Source of the DNA: Luscinia megarhynchos
Lineage: Eukaryota > Chordata > Aves > Passeriformes > Turdidae
DNA: 64,000 bases
Reading direction: 5' to 3'
NCBI GenBank assembly: GCA_034336665.1
Contig: CM067572.1
Location: forward strand, 3,898,286 to 3,962,285
Within the stretch, counting starts at the first letter, position 1; each line of letters opens with the position of its first letter. Made by a program: the position numbers and the translations under genes. This document shows positions 1-24,848 of the stretch, piece by piece. A model generated the notes under the pieces. It was not told the DNA's origin, searched no databases, and saw nothing but the letters and a program-made list of their open reading frames with translations.

Positions 1-3000
1 AACCTCAAGTCTGTTAACACATGGCTAATAATAAAATTTTTTCCAAGTACTAAAGGTATGTAGTAACTTTTCATCTAAGTGCAGTGACAGCCTTGACTGA
101 GAACTCATCTCTAGTGCTTGCATTATCCATCTTAAACTTTACCTTGGATGAAAAAAGTGCAGAGTCTGTTCTCCCTGTTAACAGATGTCATCCACTGAGC
201 TGTGTGTGTACAGTAATAATTTTTGTAAAAGGTTATTTGTAGGTTCTGTTTTCTCAGTGGAATTAGTTCGTTCCACGCGCAGGTTTTGAGCTACAGCTAC
301 AACGAAGAGCCCTCTGAATTATGAGATTGCTGTGGAGTTATTTTAGCTGATGCAGTACATAAAAGGCTGCAGTGTGCAGTGATTTGTTGTCTGTGGTTGG
401 TGTTTGCATGCAGCCATCAGCATAAATGGTGCTTATGGAACTGTTTCCTCCTGTTTCAAATTGGGCTACTGCCAGTTTATTCAGAGTCTAAAGCTAAACG
501 TGGAGCAGAGTTGGTTTTTGGAAGTGCCATATAGGTAGGTGTGTTGAAGATTATGTGGTCTTGGGAATCTGCTCAGGTGAGGTTTTTTCTTCTCTTTGTC
601 ATTCCCAAGTTATTTATACCAGGCAGATGCAGTTCAGTAAAATGAACAGTGTTTATGACTGAATTGTACAGCAGAGCTACTGGGAGTTGAACATTTACTT
701 TATAATAGGCTGGCTGTGTTGTTTTATCATCAGGAGGATAATGGACTCCTCACTGCAGTGAAGGAGTCTGCAGTGTCAGTCATAGCAGGAAATAGATACA
801 TTTTTTAATAAACATTTTGTACTGATTCGATAATTTAGTTGAAAGCACAATTTGTTAATTCTCAATTTTTGCTCTTTAATTAGAGATATGTTTATTAAAA
901 AAAAAAAAAGGTTGTGGTTTGCCTGAACTATTTTCTTGTGTGGGATTTGATTTTCACAAGCAATCCATGTTTGCTTTAATCATTGACTTACAGTTTAATG
1001 TCAGTGGAGAAGAAGTTAATCTGCCAATGAGGAATGTGTTTAAAGCAAATCCTCCTGTCTTTATTGTGAATAATTCTCACATGTACAATGCATGGCTTCT
1101 TGCCAAGCTCCCTGCCTCTTCTCTCAGCACCACTCTGTAATGTTTTCAGCTAATATTCTTTCTAGAAACCTGTTTTGGTTTACTGGAAAATTCCTGTGTC
1201 ACATCCTCTTCACCAAAACTGAAGTTCACTGTTTAACAGTAGCATGAGGAAATGTCTGTGCTGTAGAGTAATAGTACTGTTATATTATTACTCAAGTTTT
1301 TTATAGTCTGAGAGAAGATAAGAGGTCTGGGGCATCACTGCTTCCTGACTAAACTGGATTTGCCTGGACACTAAGGTTCTGATTTGTCATATCATAAATG
1401 CCTTTGCAAGATGAGGGCTTCATATGTAACTACTCTGATTTCATAGAGGTAATGGCACACAAAGGCAGATATAAATTAATTGAGTTAATTCATTTCCAAA
1501 ATCTTCAGATACAACTGGAAAATAGAATGAACTTGATTTGATTTTAGACAAATTTTTTTTCCCATATATGATCAGTTCAGCTTCACTCTGCCTTCTGAAA
1601 CATCCTGTGGGATGGACAATGTGTGTGTCTTCAGTCTGTTGTTTCTCACTATATAACTCAAAAGTAAATATTTTCCTATGTATCCCAGCTGTCTTTGACT
1701 GCAAAATTTATACTACTCAAGTCTATTGAGAGAGATGTCTGTAAACCTCCTGTTCTGAGTTTGCTTATTCTTGAGACCCTCTTTTGCTTCTGCCAAAAGG
1801 AAACAGAACTGTTTGCACAGGTGTTAGAAACAAATGCAGAAAAACTGGTTTGTTGATTCTCATAGTGAGTCTGAGTAAATACAATTGTTCCTTCTCCTCC
1901 CACCCTGCTCTGCACAGTGTAAGTTTGTGCTGTGGGTGGGCACTGTGGTGTCCAGGTGTCCAGCTGTAGGGGGAAGTGGTTTGGTGGAAAATGACTGGTG
2001 GCTTCACCAAATCTGGAGGATTTTGGTGTGCAGGAAACAATAAAAGTGCCCAGAGCACCGAAAATAGACCATTTACATTTGTTATTTATATTTCAGCAAT
2101 AGTGTAGAATGCATAGAACCACAGAATGGTTTGGGTTGGAAGGACCTTAAAGATCATCTCATTCCACCTCCTGCCATGAGCAGGAACACCTTCCACTATC
2201 CCAGGTTGCCCAAAGCCCCATCTTCTGGCCTTGGACACTTCCAGAGATGGGGCAGCCACAACTTCTGTGGGCACCCTGTGCCAGGGCCTCACCACCCTCA
2301 CAGGGAGGAATTTTTTCCCAGTACTCAATCTAAACCTATTCCCTGTCAGTGTGAAGTCATTCTCCTGTCCTGTCACTCCATCCCTTGCAGACAGTCTCTT
2401 TTCACCTTTCCTGCCAGCTCTTTCAGGTTCTGGAAGGCCACAATTAGGTCACCCCAAAGCTACTCCAGGCTGAGCAATACCAACTCTCCCAGCCTTTCCT
2501 CATAGCTGAGTCCTCCATCCCTTTAATCAACTCGGTGACCTCCTCTGGGCTGGCTCCAGCAGGTCCATGCCCTTCATATTCTGGAGGAACATACATTGGA
2601 AACAAAAGCATTGTGATACACTAGAAACAAAACTAATTCTCTGGAAAAACTTTTGTGGGGTGAGTTGAAATACCTCCTGCTGCTGGGTGTGTGGTTTTAG
2701 TGAAAAGCTTTAGTAGTGGCTGTATTAATTTAGATACCTTGCAGTATAAAACACAAAGATAATAGTTAATGGTCTGTTGCTTGTGAACTTTTTAACCATG
2801 TTACTGACTGAGGACTCAAAGCAGTAAAACTTTCAGAATGGATCCAGTTTAGCCAGGATGGAAGTTATTCTGCCTTCCTCCAGTTTGCTTGCCCATAACC
2901 AGTTTGCCACTTAAAGACATGGAAAGTAGTATTTCTGTTAAAAATTGGAAATATGGGAAGGCAGACTTGTTACATGGGATTTGGACTAAAAATGAACTTC

Positions 3001-3942
3001 TTCTCATGCTGGAGCAGGCAGAAATAAATCCCTTGCTCTTGCACAGAACATCTTGTGTAGATGGAGGGAGGGACAAGTTAAGCTAATAACTAGAATTTTT
3101 TTCCTTTGGGGCAGTAATGATTGAGATTCAACATTGTTTTAAAAATGTTTCAGTTACATTATTACTTTTTAAGAGGCTTATTCTTTCAGGGGGCTAATTT
3201 TTATATAATGTTGCTAATCTGCATCAGACACCAAAGAAAACACATGATAAAGTTTTGTTTGAGAAACTTATCATCAAGGATTTGGTGTGTCATTTAGTCT
3301 GTACCATGACAAATGGTCAACAAAACTGCAGCATTTTTATTAGAAAAAATAAAACAAAGCCAGCCAACTCCCACCTTTCCTCTGCCTTGGTGTCCCTTTC
3401 CTTAAGGGATTTTATTTCAAATAATTGTGTGAGTATGAAAGTAGTAATTACAAATCAGAAAAATAGGGTTTTGCACTTAGATTACTTTATTTGTCAAAAG
3501 TTTCCATTGAGGTTTGAAAAGAGACTTGCATTCTAGCTGCTTTTGCAGCCCCTGGTGCAAGTCTTGGCAATGCTGAAGCAGCTGTGAAAATATAATTGAC
3601 TCAGTTCCAGTTAAAAATCCATGAAATAAAAAGTAGTCTTAGAAGGTTTTAGGTGCTGGAATATAGCCTGCATCTCCTGAACTGAATGTGTAACCATGCT
3701 TGTAGCAATGATGTTTTGTTCTTATGATCTGCTTGACTCTTGGGAATATCCCATATTTTTATTATCCCTGAAAGAACTAAATATTACTCTATTTTTAGAT
3801 GTACTCTTTGAACAGTGTTAAAAATAAACACTACCACATTTGAGAATATTGGGTTTTTTTTCTACAATAATTATCCTGGAACCAACTGTGAGGAACCTGG
3901 GTGTAGAAGTAAAACTATTGAATATCTGTTTTCTTTCCACAG
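1..3942 (+). other. PRKCI: PRKCI intron 2 (partial), no exon seen
   Basis: AT-rich sequence upstream of exon 3. I looked for the preceding PB1 exon (the MITHFEPS to MKWIDEEG region) and did not find it, so it lies outside the window. The only recognisable content is the CR1 copy at about 2112-2590 and an A-run near 897-909. Confidence 0.8.
2112..2590 (-). repeat. CR1 LINE, 3' end (minus orientation), PRKCI intron 2
   Basis: The longest CR1 copy in the window, about 480 bases. It reads CATAGAACCACAGAATGGTT, GGGTTGGAAGGACCTTAAAG, GGGCAGCCACAACTTCTGTG and on to GACCTCCTCTGGGCTGGCTC, the reverse complement of the CR1 3' region. It does not extend to a reverse-transcriptase frame, so it is a typical 5'-truncated, dead copy. 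Confidence 0.93.
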
Positions 3943-16583
<12,641 letters not shown>

Positions 16584-18990
16584 ATTCTCCATTTCTGAAC
16601 TGTGCCAATTGTTACTCCATTTGTTTCTGCATGGATAAACATCTCTCCGTTTGGATGCACTTGCATAAAATGAGTAACTCAACATCCTGCCCTTGCCACC
16701 TAGTGTGAATTTTCTTTTTATATTGATTGTTGTCCAGGACAGTTTGTTATCCTGAACATTCAGCTGCCAGATTTAAAATGTTAGAACTTTCTAACAATTT
16801 TGCCAAATTTGAATTTTAATACAGGAGTTGGTCTCTGGGGCTCCTGACTGAACAAAGGGTCTGGCTGTATAGTTTGCCAGTACAGTGTTCTGAGTAAGGA
16901 AAGGTTTTCAGTGCTTAATGAATACAAATTGCATCGGGTCATGTAATACATTATCTTTTAAGGATTTCAGATTTTCCAGCAAGATGAGTAAGAACTTACC
17001 ACTTCTGTAGTTCCAAATCTCTTCTCTCTGAACATCTGATTTCCCTGTCCTAGACGTAGAAATTAGAGTCTTGTTCATGCCCTTCAGACTGAAATAACAG
17101 CAAGGAGAGCAGATATTTACACTGAATAGGTCAAGACTGGCTGTTTTCGTGGGAAATATTGATTCTACCCTGAAGGAGACTCTTAACTCCATATCAGAAT
17201 TGGTAGACTTTGCTCCAACACTCACACTAGGAATTGTACACTGATACAAAGAGTGCCTTTCTAGCCCGGCCCTTTCAGCAAAGGTTGGAGACGGCATCAG
17301 GTGTCAGTTTAATGAAAGAATTCAGTTAACTCTTTGAGAAGTTAAAATCTTTTCAGCATAATTCAGCAGTAATGGGCAGCTAATACTGAACCTCATACTA
17401 TTTATTGCTTTTGTACTTGCTGTCTTAACTGCATCAGAACTGCACACGGTACAGCCACAGCCTGGAAAAGGGCATTGGTTCCTTTTCTAACTTACTGCCA
17501 CACTGCTGGGAATGAGTTCCATTTTGCCAGTGGAAAAAGCATATCTAGAAAAAAAATAGGTGTTGTCCACAGTGACTCCCTTAACTTCTGCCCTTAGGGA
17601 TGGTGATCTGTACTCACAATCAAACCTGAAATGTTGGTAGCTGGCTCAAGGAAAGGAATTGAAAGAATGGGTCAAACTAGAACTATGAGGTGTGTTTCTT
17701 ACATTTCATGTTAGTAAGCAGTGTAATATACAGCACAGACAATTCTTATTTTTAATGCTAAAGCAATAGTTATAAATGTGTTGGGCTGAAGAAATGCCAA
17801 ATGTACCACTTTTTTTTTATTATTATTTTGGGGAAAAGGGATTAAGAGACACTGAGGAAAGGAATCTGCATTATGTAAGAGCTGTAAGAGAAGCTAAGTG
17901 TCACTGAAAGCAGATCTGAGGATCTGTAAGCACACATGGGCAAACATTACCTGAAGCTTTTAGTAGGCTTTTGCTTGGCCAGTGTCTTTCTCTGAAAATC
18001 CTTGTATGGCAACACTAATTTCATAGCACAAGTTTTCTGCTGTATGTCTGTTCACTTCCATGTCAGCTGCAAGCAGAGAGATTGCACAAATCCACACTGG
18101 TGTTATGGTATGAGATTTAGTTCATGTTTTTCTTTTCAATGTGAATAGGAAACTCTCTAGTATTAGGCTAAGTTTCCAAAACTGGGAAGTCATTTGAGGG
18201 GCTTCAGTTTCAGGGAAGTGTTGAACCTCCTCACTATTAAAAATCAGGTTTCCTTAAATTCAAGTTCCATCTTTTCAAATGTAAAATATCAGTGAGCTAA
18301 TGGGGTTAGGTGAGCTGCTCTACATGCGGTTTTAAAATGGTGGTTGTTTAGCCTCCAACTTCTGCACCCACATGATCAGTTTAGACATCAGGGCATAACT
18401 GATATGAAACCTGATTTAAAGCAAACAAGAAAAGCCTTGTCTACAGTGGCATAATCTCCTACAAGGTGTTAAGGGAAATGGCTTTATGTAAGGAAGGACA
18501 TTTCTGCCATTCATCACAAAAGAGTAAAGCAAAAGTTAATTTTTGTTTTTATAATGTCACGGAAAAAATACTTTTTCTTCTTACATATCTAACCATTAAG
18601 AATGTTGCAAAGTGACAAATATCTTAAATTACTGTAAATCCATTTTTTAACTTTCGTTTTCTCCAAAGTGCCATGATATTAACTGTTATTTTTCATTGTT
18701 AAGCATACAGCAACTGTCATAAATATTCAGAAGGGACATTGGGTGTAAACAGTCCAGTGCAGTAGGTTTTGGTTTTTGGAGAATGTGTCTGCATCAGAAG
18801 CATGATGTATTTATGTGGAGTAACCTCTTTTTTTGTACACGAGTTGGATTCCTATGGGTGCTCTGCTAGTTAATATTGTCACTACTATTTTCCTGTTTCA
18901 TATGGAATATGGTCTTGAGCATTGTTGTGTAATCATTCCCTTTATTTGTGCACACTTTTTACTTTAAATAAAACATTTATATTAGACCTC
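16584..18990 (+). other. PRKCI: PRKCI 3' UTR
   Basis: About 2.4 kb of AT-rich, repeat-free sequence from the stop codon to just past an AATAAA hexamer at 18,967. The 3' end is inferred from the hexamer and the change to ordinary intergenic sequence; alternative shorter ends are possible. Confidence 0.75.
18967..18972 (+). terminator. PRKCI: PRKCI polyadenylation signal AATAAA
   Basis: Canonical hexamer in the context CTTTAAATAAAACATTT, followed by a GT-rich stretch (CTCTGTGTGTT) about 18 bases downstream, the usual layout of a strong poly(A) site. Confidence 0.75.
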
Positions 18991-21203
18991 TGTGTGTTAA
19001 AATCTCAGAGAAATACTGTGAAATGCTGGTCTTTTCTTGGGATCATCATCTGACCCTTTTAAACTATCCATATCCCATGGGAGCCTTGTTCTAATATTTT
19101 CATTTCTTGTGGAAAATTGCACTGGGATAGGCCACAGCAACCAAAGAAATGCCTTTCTCACCCTGCATTTGTGAAACATGTCTGAGAATGCAGGTTCTGT
19201 TCCAGCATCATTCCCCAGCCTCATGCTCATCTTGTCCTTTGGAAGAATACCATCCTTGTAGGTTCTGTCTTTCCTTCTAACGCTAGTGATGAGACAAAAG
19301 CAGTGAGGCACCAGTCCTCTGCACAGAGACAGAAATCTTAAAGGAAAATACAAAATGCTACTTTAGCCTGCACATCCAAGGGCCTCTTTTCAGCTGGAAC
19401 TCGTACAACGTCATCTCAGCTGCCAGAGCTGGGATTTGGAGTTCAGAGCAACGCTCTCATCTGCTGCACTTACTTCTGCATGATTTATTTCTTTGTTTCT
19501 TCAACTCCTCCCCTGCATTCTCAGATTTCTGACACACAGGGTGACGGCACTTAGCTCATACCCTGCCACAGATGTAGTGGTTTAATTTCTGTATTTCAGT
19601 ATCTTTAAAAGAGATTTTGTCTTGCCTGCTAGCACGGGTGTGCATCAGCAATGCTGAGTGCTGCAGATGGCTGCATATCTTACATGCTTAACCTCCCCCC
19701 ACGCACGCTCCTGTTTCTGTTCAGTTAGTGCCCAGCTGCTCTCGCCTCAGTCTGAGCAATTGTTTATGCTGAGGCACTCTATGAAGGAAGCTAATAGCTT
19801 GGATAATCTATATATACACTTGGTAAGTGCTAAGCAAGCGTCCTCACTCCAGCATGGATGGTGTAAGGCTTTGAAGTAACAGAGGTATCTGCAGCTGACC
19901 ACAGAATGATGTTTTCCTGGGAAGAGAGAAGGTAGGCATTGGAGCCCCTTTGGGAAAGAGCAAATTCTACCCTATCTTGCACTTTTTTGCGGAGTTCCCT
20001 TATGGGTTTATTTTAAATTTTTTTTCTGCTTATAATAAAGGGATCTGGACTGCATATTTGAAAGATGGACTCTTACTATTTAATCTTAATTTAATTGAAG
20101 GCAGAGCAGCATCTACATCCCAGGTCTGTGCAGCTTTTGTTTGAGGTGGCTTTTTCAGGCATAAATAGAACCAGGAATCTCTTGTGTCCACATCTGACTT
20201 CTAAGGACGAGTGAAGTGTCAGGGCTTATACCCCTCTTACACCAGAGGAACAATACAAGTCCTTCAGGAGCTGAAGTGTTTGGTGCACTGCCCCCACTGT
20301 GGGTTGTCCTGCAGGATGTGGTGTCTGCCAAAATCTATCAACTTTTTGTGCTTAGAACACAACCTGTAATAGGATATGTATTTTACAAGAGTGAAACCTA
20401 TGACAGATTAGCTAACAGTCTGAACTGCTGCAACTTACAATTAAACATGACTACCAAAGTGATTTTTTTTCTTTAAAAAGCGCAATATAATCTCATCAGA
20501 GGAGAAAATGCACCATCTTTGTTCACAGTTAAATTGTGCTCTCCAGAGCACAGTTCATAGTTAAATTGTGCATCTTCAGGGACTGTGTATCTAAGAAGTT
20601 TGTGAGCTTCCCCAGAGCCTCAGCACTTCTTGAAAATTCAGACACTTTATTAATCAAAGCAAGATTCCTCCTGTGCTGTTAGTGCACTTTATTACCACTG
20701 GCAAAGGTCTGTAACTCGGGTTTTAGTTGCGCAGTGTCTTCAGAACTGCTTTTCACAGTCCACAGTAGAAGTTGTAGGCAGAGCTAACACCTTTTTTTAG
20801 ACAATCCTCTACCTACAAACTTTGTCTTCCATTGCCTGATTATTGTAGCTCTATAGCAACACTATCATTACAGCACAATAGTTACCAGAATTTGTAACCT
20901 GAAATGGAACATTTCTGCAGAAGAACCTGAAAAAAAACCCCAACAAATTAAACAATGCCACTGAATCCTAAGCCTCCATGACATCAGGAGCTCTAATAAA
21001 AGATTAAATATCTGCCTACATATGTTGCCTTCCTCACAGGCATTGATCAGGCCAGCTCTGATGTTAGACATTACATTTTCTCAGTGAATTCAAAAGGGAT
21101 TATGACACAGTACATTTCACTGATTGGTATTTGAAGAGAGATTTTTTTTTTAAAGTCAGATCCTAAAGTCCAAGAGAGTGAAGCAGACAGGAATGTCTAG
21201 AAT

Positions 21204-21211
21204 GTCTAGAC
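21204..21211. promoter_or_regulatory. Palindromic Smad-binding element GTCTAGAC (candidate)
   Basis: The 8-base palindrome GTCTAGAC, the optimal Smad3/Smad4 site, lies about 1.3 kb before the SKIL CpG island. A related half copy (GTCTAGAA) sits ten bases upstream. SKIL is a known TGF-beta/Smad feedback target. One such octamer is expected by chance in a window this size, so this is only a candidate. Confidence 0.3.
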
Positions 21212-21386
21212 AATTCCCTCATAGGTCCGTATCTTTCACAATCAGCTCCAAAAGCTAGTGGCTTCAGAAATCTTGTTTAATTCTACCATATTGTTGTGGC
21301 TTTTAAGCAGATCTTATATCTGCTAAATAAATAAGTACTGGATGATAGTATTCTTTGCAAAAATGTTTGGTTTTCTATAAAACCCT

Positions 21387-21430
21387 GATGGTTTGGGTTG
21401 GAAAAAGCCTTAAAGATCACTCGGATCCAA
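21387..21430 (-). repeat. CR1 LINE 3'-end remnant (minus orientation)
   Basis: TGATGGTTTGGGTTGGAAAA and the following CCTTAAAGATCACTC resemble the reverse complement of the CR1 3' end. Only about 45 bases are recognisable. Confidence 0.6.
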
Positions 21431-22134
21431 AGATACTGTAGATATTGTTGCAGATACCACACCGGTGTGGTGGTTTAAGTGCGAGTTAAGAGGTGAAGCA
21501 GCTTTGCAGTGATGCTCAAGGGCTTCTCCATCAGCGATCCCGGCCAGCCCAGGGGAACCTGAGCACATCCATGGTGCGAAGTCAGGGATTAAAGAGCACC
21601 AAACGCCTCTCTCAGCCGATCAGCAGCGAGGCAGGCGCTGTGGCTGTGCCGTAATCCTCCTGGGACGGCTTTGGGAGCAGGGATCGCGCCGGCCGCGGGC
21701 AGCGCTGGCCGGTGCAAGGCGGTGCCTGGTGCTTGTACAACTGCCCCCTTTTCATGTGCTCTGCTTTTGTACTCGCATCAAAATATGCAACTGTGTGGGA
21801 TGAAAAGAAACGGCAAATGGATTGCGCCGTAATCCCAGCTGAAGCGCTGTCTTCACAGAGATGTAAACTGAAGAGCTTTGGGCTTCTTGCAGGCGGAAGA
21901 AACTTGTAATACATGAACGAGTTGTACAGCGCCTAAGCTGTCCCTGAAGAGCATCTTCCCCGCCTCTCCGCGGTTTGATCACTTCGCTTCCCAAAAAATC
22001 CGCGCTCCAGCATCTGCTGCGAGCCCGTGGCTGGAGCGGGCAGTCGGTGACACCGCAGTGGGGACAGGCACCATCACCGGCCCCGCCTGCCCTGTCCCCA
22101 GCAGCGCAGTGCCACAGCACAGCCCGCCCTTTGG

Positions 22135-22495
22135 GGACCCTCGCTGGGGGACAGTCACTGCGACACCCTTGCCGAGGGACGCGCTTTGAGCGACAGTCAC
22201 TCAAGGACTCTCCCTGAGGGACCATCTTTGAGCGGCCTTCTTTGAGGGACATTCTTTGCGGGAGCCTCTCTGCGGGACAGCCACTGAGGGACAGTCACTG
22301 AGGGACATTCTTTGCGGGAGCCTCTCTGCGGGACAGTCACTGAGGGACAGTCGCTGAGGAACAGTCACTGAGGGACAATCAGTGAGGGATAATCAGTGAG
22401 GGACAGTCAGTGAGGAACAATCAGTGAGGGACAGTCACTACGGGATAGTCACTGAGGGACAGTCAGTGAGGGACAGTCCCTGAGGGACAGCCACG
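22135..22495. repeat. 14-bp minisatellite, unit GAGGGACAGTCACT
   Basis: Degenerate tandem array of about 25 units. Its best units read GAGGGACAGTCACT, with variants GAGGAACAATCAGT and GAGGGATAATCAGT. A 56-base (4 x 14) higher-order block starting GAGGGACATTCTTTGCGGG occurs twice, at 22,244 and 22,300. The array ends where the SKIL CpG island begins. Reading frames that cross it are periodic artefacts. Confidence 0.9.
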
Positions 22496-22499
22496 GAGA

Positions 22500-23560
22500 G
22501 CCCCTCGCTGGCGGCCTCTGCCCGCCGCCGCCGCCGCCGCCGCCGCGCCTCAGGGGAGCGACACGCCCGACAGCGCCTGGCCGTCCGCCCGCCCGGCTCT
22601 CCCCCTCCTGCCGCGGCCGCTCTCCGTTCCCCCGCCCCAGCTGCCGCTCCGTCCCCGTCCCTCAGCCGGCCCCTCTCGGCCGCAGACGGGGGAACGGCGG
22701 CAGGGCGACGAGGGGCCGCGTCTGACCGGGCGGGCTGAGGACAAGCCGGGCAGAAACAACACTTTTCCATGTAGATTCACTTATTAATGCATATTATATA
22801 TATTTATTAATTTAATTTTATTTTTAATTTCTCTTCCTGCTCTTTCCCCGCGGGCGGTCGGGGGGGAGGCCAGGCCGGGTTTCCCGGCGCTGAGGCGGCG
22901 GCGGCGGAGGGCGGGGGAGGGGCGGGCGGGCGCTCCCGCCGCTGCCCCAGACAGTGGGCGGGGCCGGCGCGCGCCGCCGGCGGGTTCGTGCCCGCGCGCC
23001 GCCGCCGCCGCCGTCTCGGTCTCCGCAGTGAGGTCACGGGTGGGCGGCGCGAGCGCGGCGCCTGTTCCGCTCCCCGCGGCCGCCGGAGCCCCCGCGGCGC
23101 CGGGTGAGCAGCCGGGGAACTTACTGCGAACGGCGGGGAGCGGGGCGGCGGAGCCGCGGGGGGAAGGGCGGGAGCGCCCGCCGGGGGATGGGGAGGGAGC
23201 GAGCCAGCGGCGGCTGCGGAGAGGCGGCGCGGGGGCGGCGGGGAGAGGGGGAGCGGAGTACCGGGGATGGCAGCGGGGGAGGGACACGGGGGTGGCGGAG
23301 CGGCGCGGTACGGCTGGGGACAGCGGGGAGCCGGGCAGGGCGAGGGGCGAGCCCGGCGGCGGGAGGGGGAAGGGCTGAAGGGCTGAGCCGTGCCCGGAGC
23401 GCTGCCGGCGGGGCCGGGGTGAGTCACGGCGCGGGAGGGAGCGGCGGGATGCGGCGTCCCGGGAGGGGCTGCGGGGCGAGGGGTCGGTGCCCGGGGTGGG
23501 GGGAGCCGGTGCCCGGCCCGCGGCTCGCCGGAGCGCCCGTCCTTTCGGGCGTGCATGCCG
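22500..23560 (+). promoter_or_regulatory. SKIL: CpG island, probable SKIL promoter and non-coding first exon
   Basis: About 1 kb of very GC- and CpG-rich sequence with (CCG)n runs, no coding signal on either strand, 1.3 kb upstream of the SKIL start codon. Two good splice-donor contexts, CGG|GTGAGC at 23,104 and GGG|GTGAGTCAC at 23,419, could end an untranslated first exon; the second overlaps an AP-1-type TGAGTCA. The transcription start cannot be fixed from sequence alone. Confidence 0.75.
22521..22547. repeat. (CCG)n microsatellite
   Basis: About nine uninterrupted CCG triplets in the 5' part of the SKIL CpG island. A shorter CCG run lies at about 22,999-23,013. Confidence 0.85.
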
Positions 23561-23655
23561 GCAGAGCCGCTCCGGACCGCCCCCTCCCCCGCCGGTATCG
23601 CCCATCGCTCGGGAGCTCGTCCCGGTGTTCGCGAGTTATTGGCAGGGAGTCCCAG

Positions 23656-23995
23656 GGGGGTTTGGGTTGGAGGGGGCCTTAAAGCTCGTCTCTTTCTAAC
23701 CCCCCCCTCTGCCGTGGGCAGGGATACCCTCTGCTATCCCAGGCTGCTCCAAGCCCTGTCCAACCTGGCCTGGGACACTTCCAGGGATCCAGATGCAGCC
23801 ACAGCTCCTCTGGGCACCCTGTCCAGGGCCTCACTGCTATCATAGAGAATAATTTCTTTCTTGTATCAAATCAAAACCTTCCCTCTCTCAGTCTAAAGCC
23901 ATTTCCTCTTGCTCCTGTGATTCCTGTCACACTTTTGCCCTTGTCAAAAGTCCCTCTCCAGCTCTCTTGAAGCCCCTTTAGGTACAGGGCAAACT
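23656..23995 (-). repeat. CR1 LINE, 3' end (minus orientation)
   Basis: Reads GGGTTTGGGTTGGAGGGGGC, CTGCCGTGGGCAGGGATACC, CCAACCTGGCCTGGGACACT and on to AAAAGTCCCTCTCCAGC, the reverse complement of about 340 bases of CR1 3' sequence. It sits between the CpG island and the first SKIL coding exon, in what is probably the first intron, and ends shortly before a good acceptor (CTCTCTTTCACAG, 24,021-24,033). Confidence 0.85.
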
Positions 23996-24033
23996 CTGGA
24001 ATTGCTTGTGATCGGCCTCTCTCTCTTTCACAG

Positions 24034-24848
24034 GTTATCAGGAAGAAGAACTGGCAGAACTCTGTGCTAGCACACAGCATGAATTCAGCCCATGGCCTGG
24101 ATCTCACCTCTATTACTAATAACCTGGGCTGGGAAAATTCTGACACACGCCAGTGACATCTGGGCGAAAGGTGACTCTCTAGGGACGTTTAGTTTTTTGC
24201 CGACGATCTGGATGAGCCTTTAATTTCAGGATTTATTTGTGAACTGCCATAGTAGCTGTCACGGTGGTGGTGGTGAAATCATAAAGCTGGCAGCACAGTA
24301 AAGCAAGCCCTTAAGATTGTGTTTGATCTCTGGGAGCTGAAAGTGCTGAATAAAATTTTCACACGACTTAAACTACGTTTTGGATCATTGCGTTAAGATT
24401 GACATTCTTCTAACTGAGCCCATTTTTCTATTTTAATATTTAAATAGAGACTTACGTGAAAAGACAGTATATTTTTTAAAGGAAAAAACGATCAAGAATG
24501 AACATGCATCAGCACATCGTTTTTTATTAAAAATTGCTGGACAAGACTACTGTGTAAAATAGTGGGTAGGGTATGAAGAAAACCTTTTGTATACATATTG
24601 CATTGGGGTTTTTATATTATGAAATTGAACAAGTAACTAAGAAAATAGTGTAACCTCTCCATTAGTAATTTTACTGTATTACATGCAAAATGGGTTATAG
24701 TTTTTACTGTTGGATGCTGAAGAAGTAATGTTTTAGTGAAAGGAGTGTGCAGCTTGGTAATCCAAGATTACATGAAACTATTTTTTATATGAAAAAGCAA
24801 GAAAATGCACATTCAGGACTGGCTTAATTAAAGTTCTAGTGTTTAGCA
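24034..24848 (+). other. SKIL: Probable SKIL 5' UTR / end of intron 1
   Basis: AT-rich sequence directly upstream of the start codon, with no open frame of note. A strong pyrimidine tract plus CAG ends at 24,033 and may start the exon that continues into the coding region. Several upstream ATGs would then precede the true start. This boundary is inference. Confidence 0.4.

Larger units (their letters stand above)
18991..22130. other. Intergenic region PRKCI-SKIL
   Basis: No exon, RNA gene or long repeat recognised. AT-rich until about 21,400, then increasingly GC- and CpG-rich toward SKIL. Small features noted separately are a 13-base direct repeat with a hairpin near 20,527-20,571, a palindromic GTCTAGAC at 21,204 and a short CR1-like remnant at 21,387. 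Confidence 0.7.

Noticed and set aside
2131..2505. 124-codon plus-strand frame and its minus-strand partner
   Set aside because: Both are translations of a dead CR1 3' end, not of its reverse transcriptase.
21752..22252. 166-codon minus-strand frame with repeated Ser/Arg/Pro words
   Set aside because: The repetition comes from the 14-base minisatellite read in frame.
22784..23605. Open frames of 273 and 249 codons on the minus strand
   Set aside because: They lie in the SKIL CpG island, where stop codons are rare. The products are Pro/Arg/Ala low-complexity with no domain, so they are composition artefacts.
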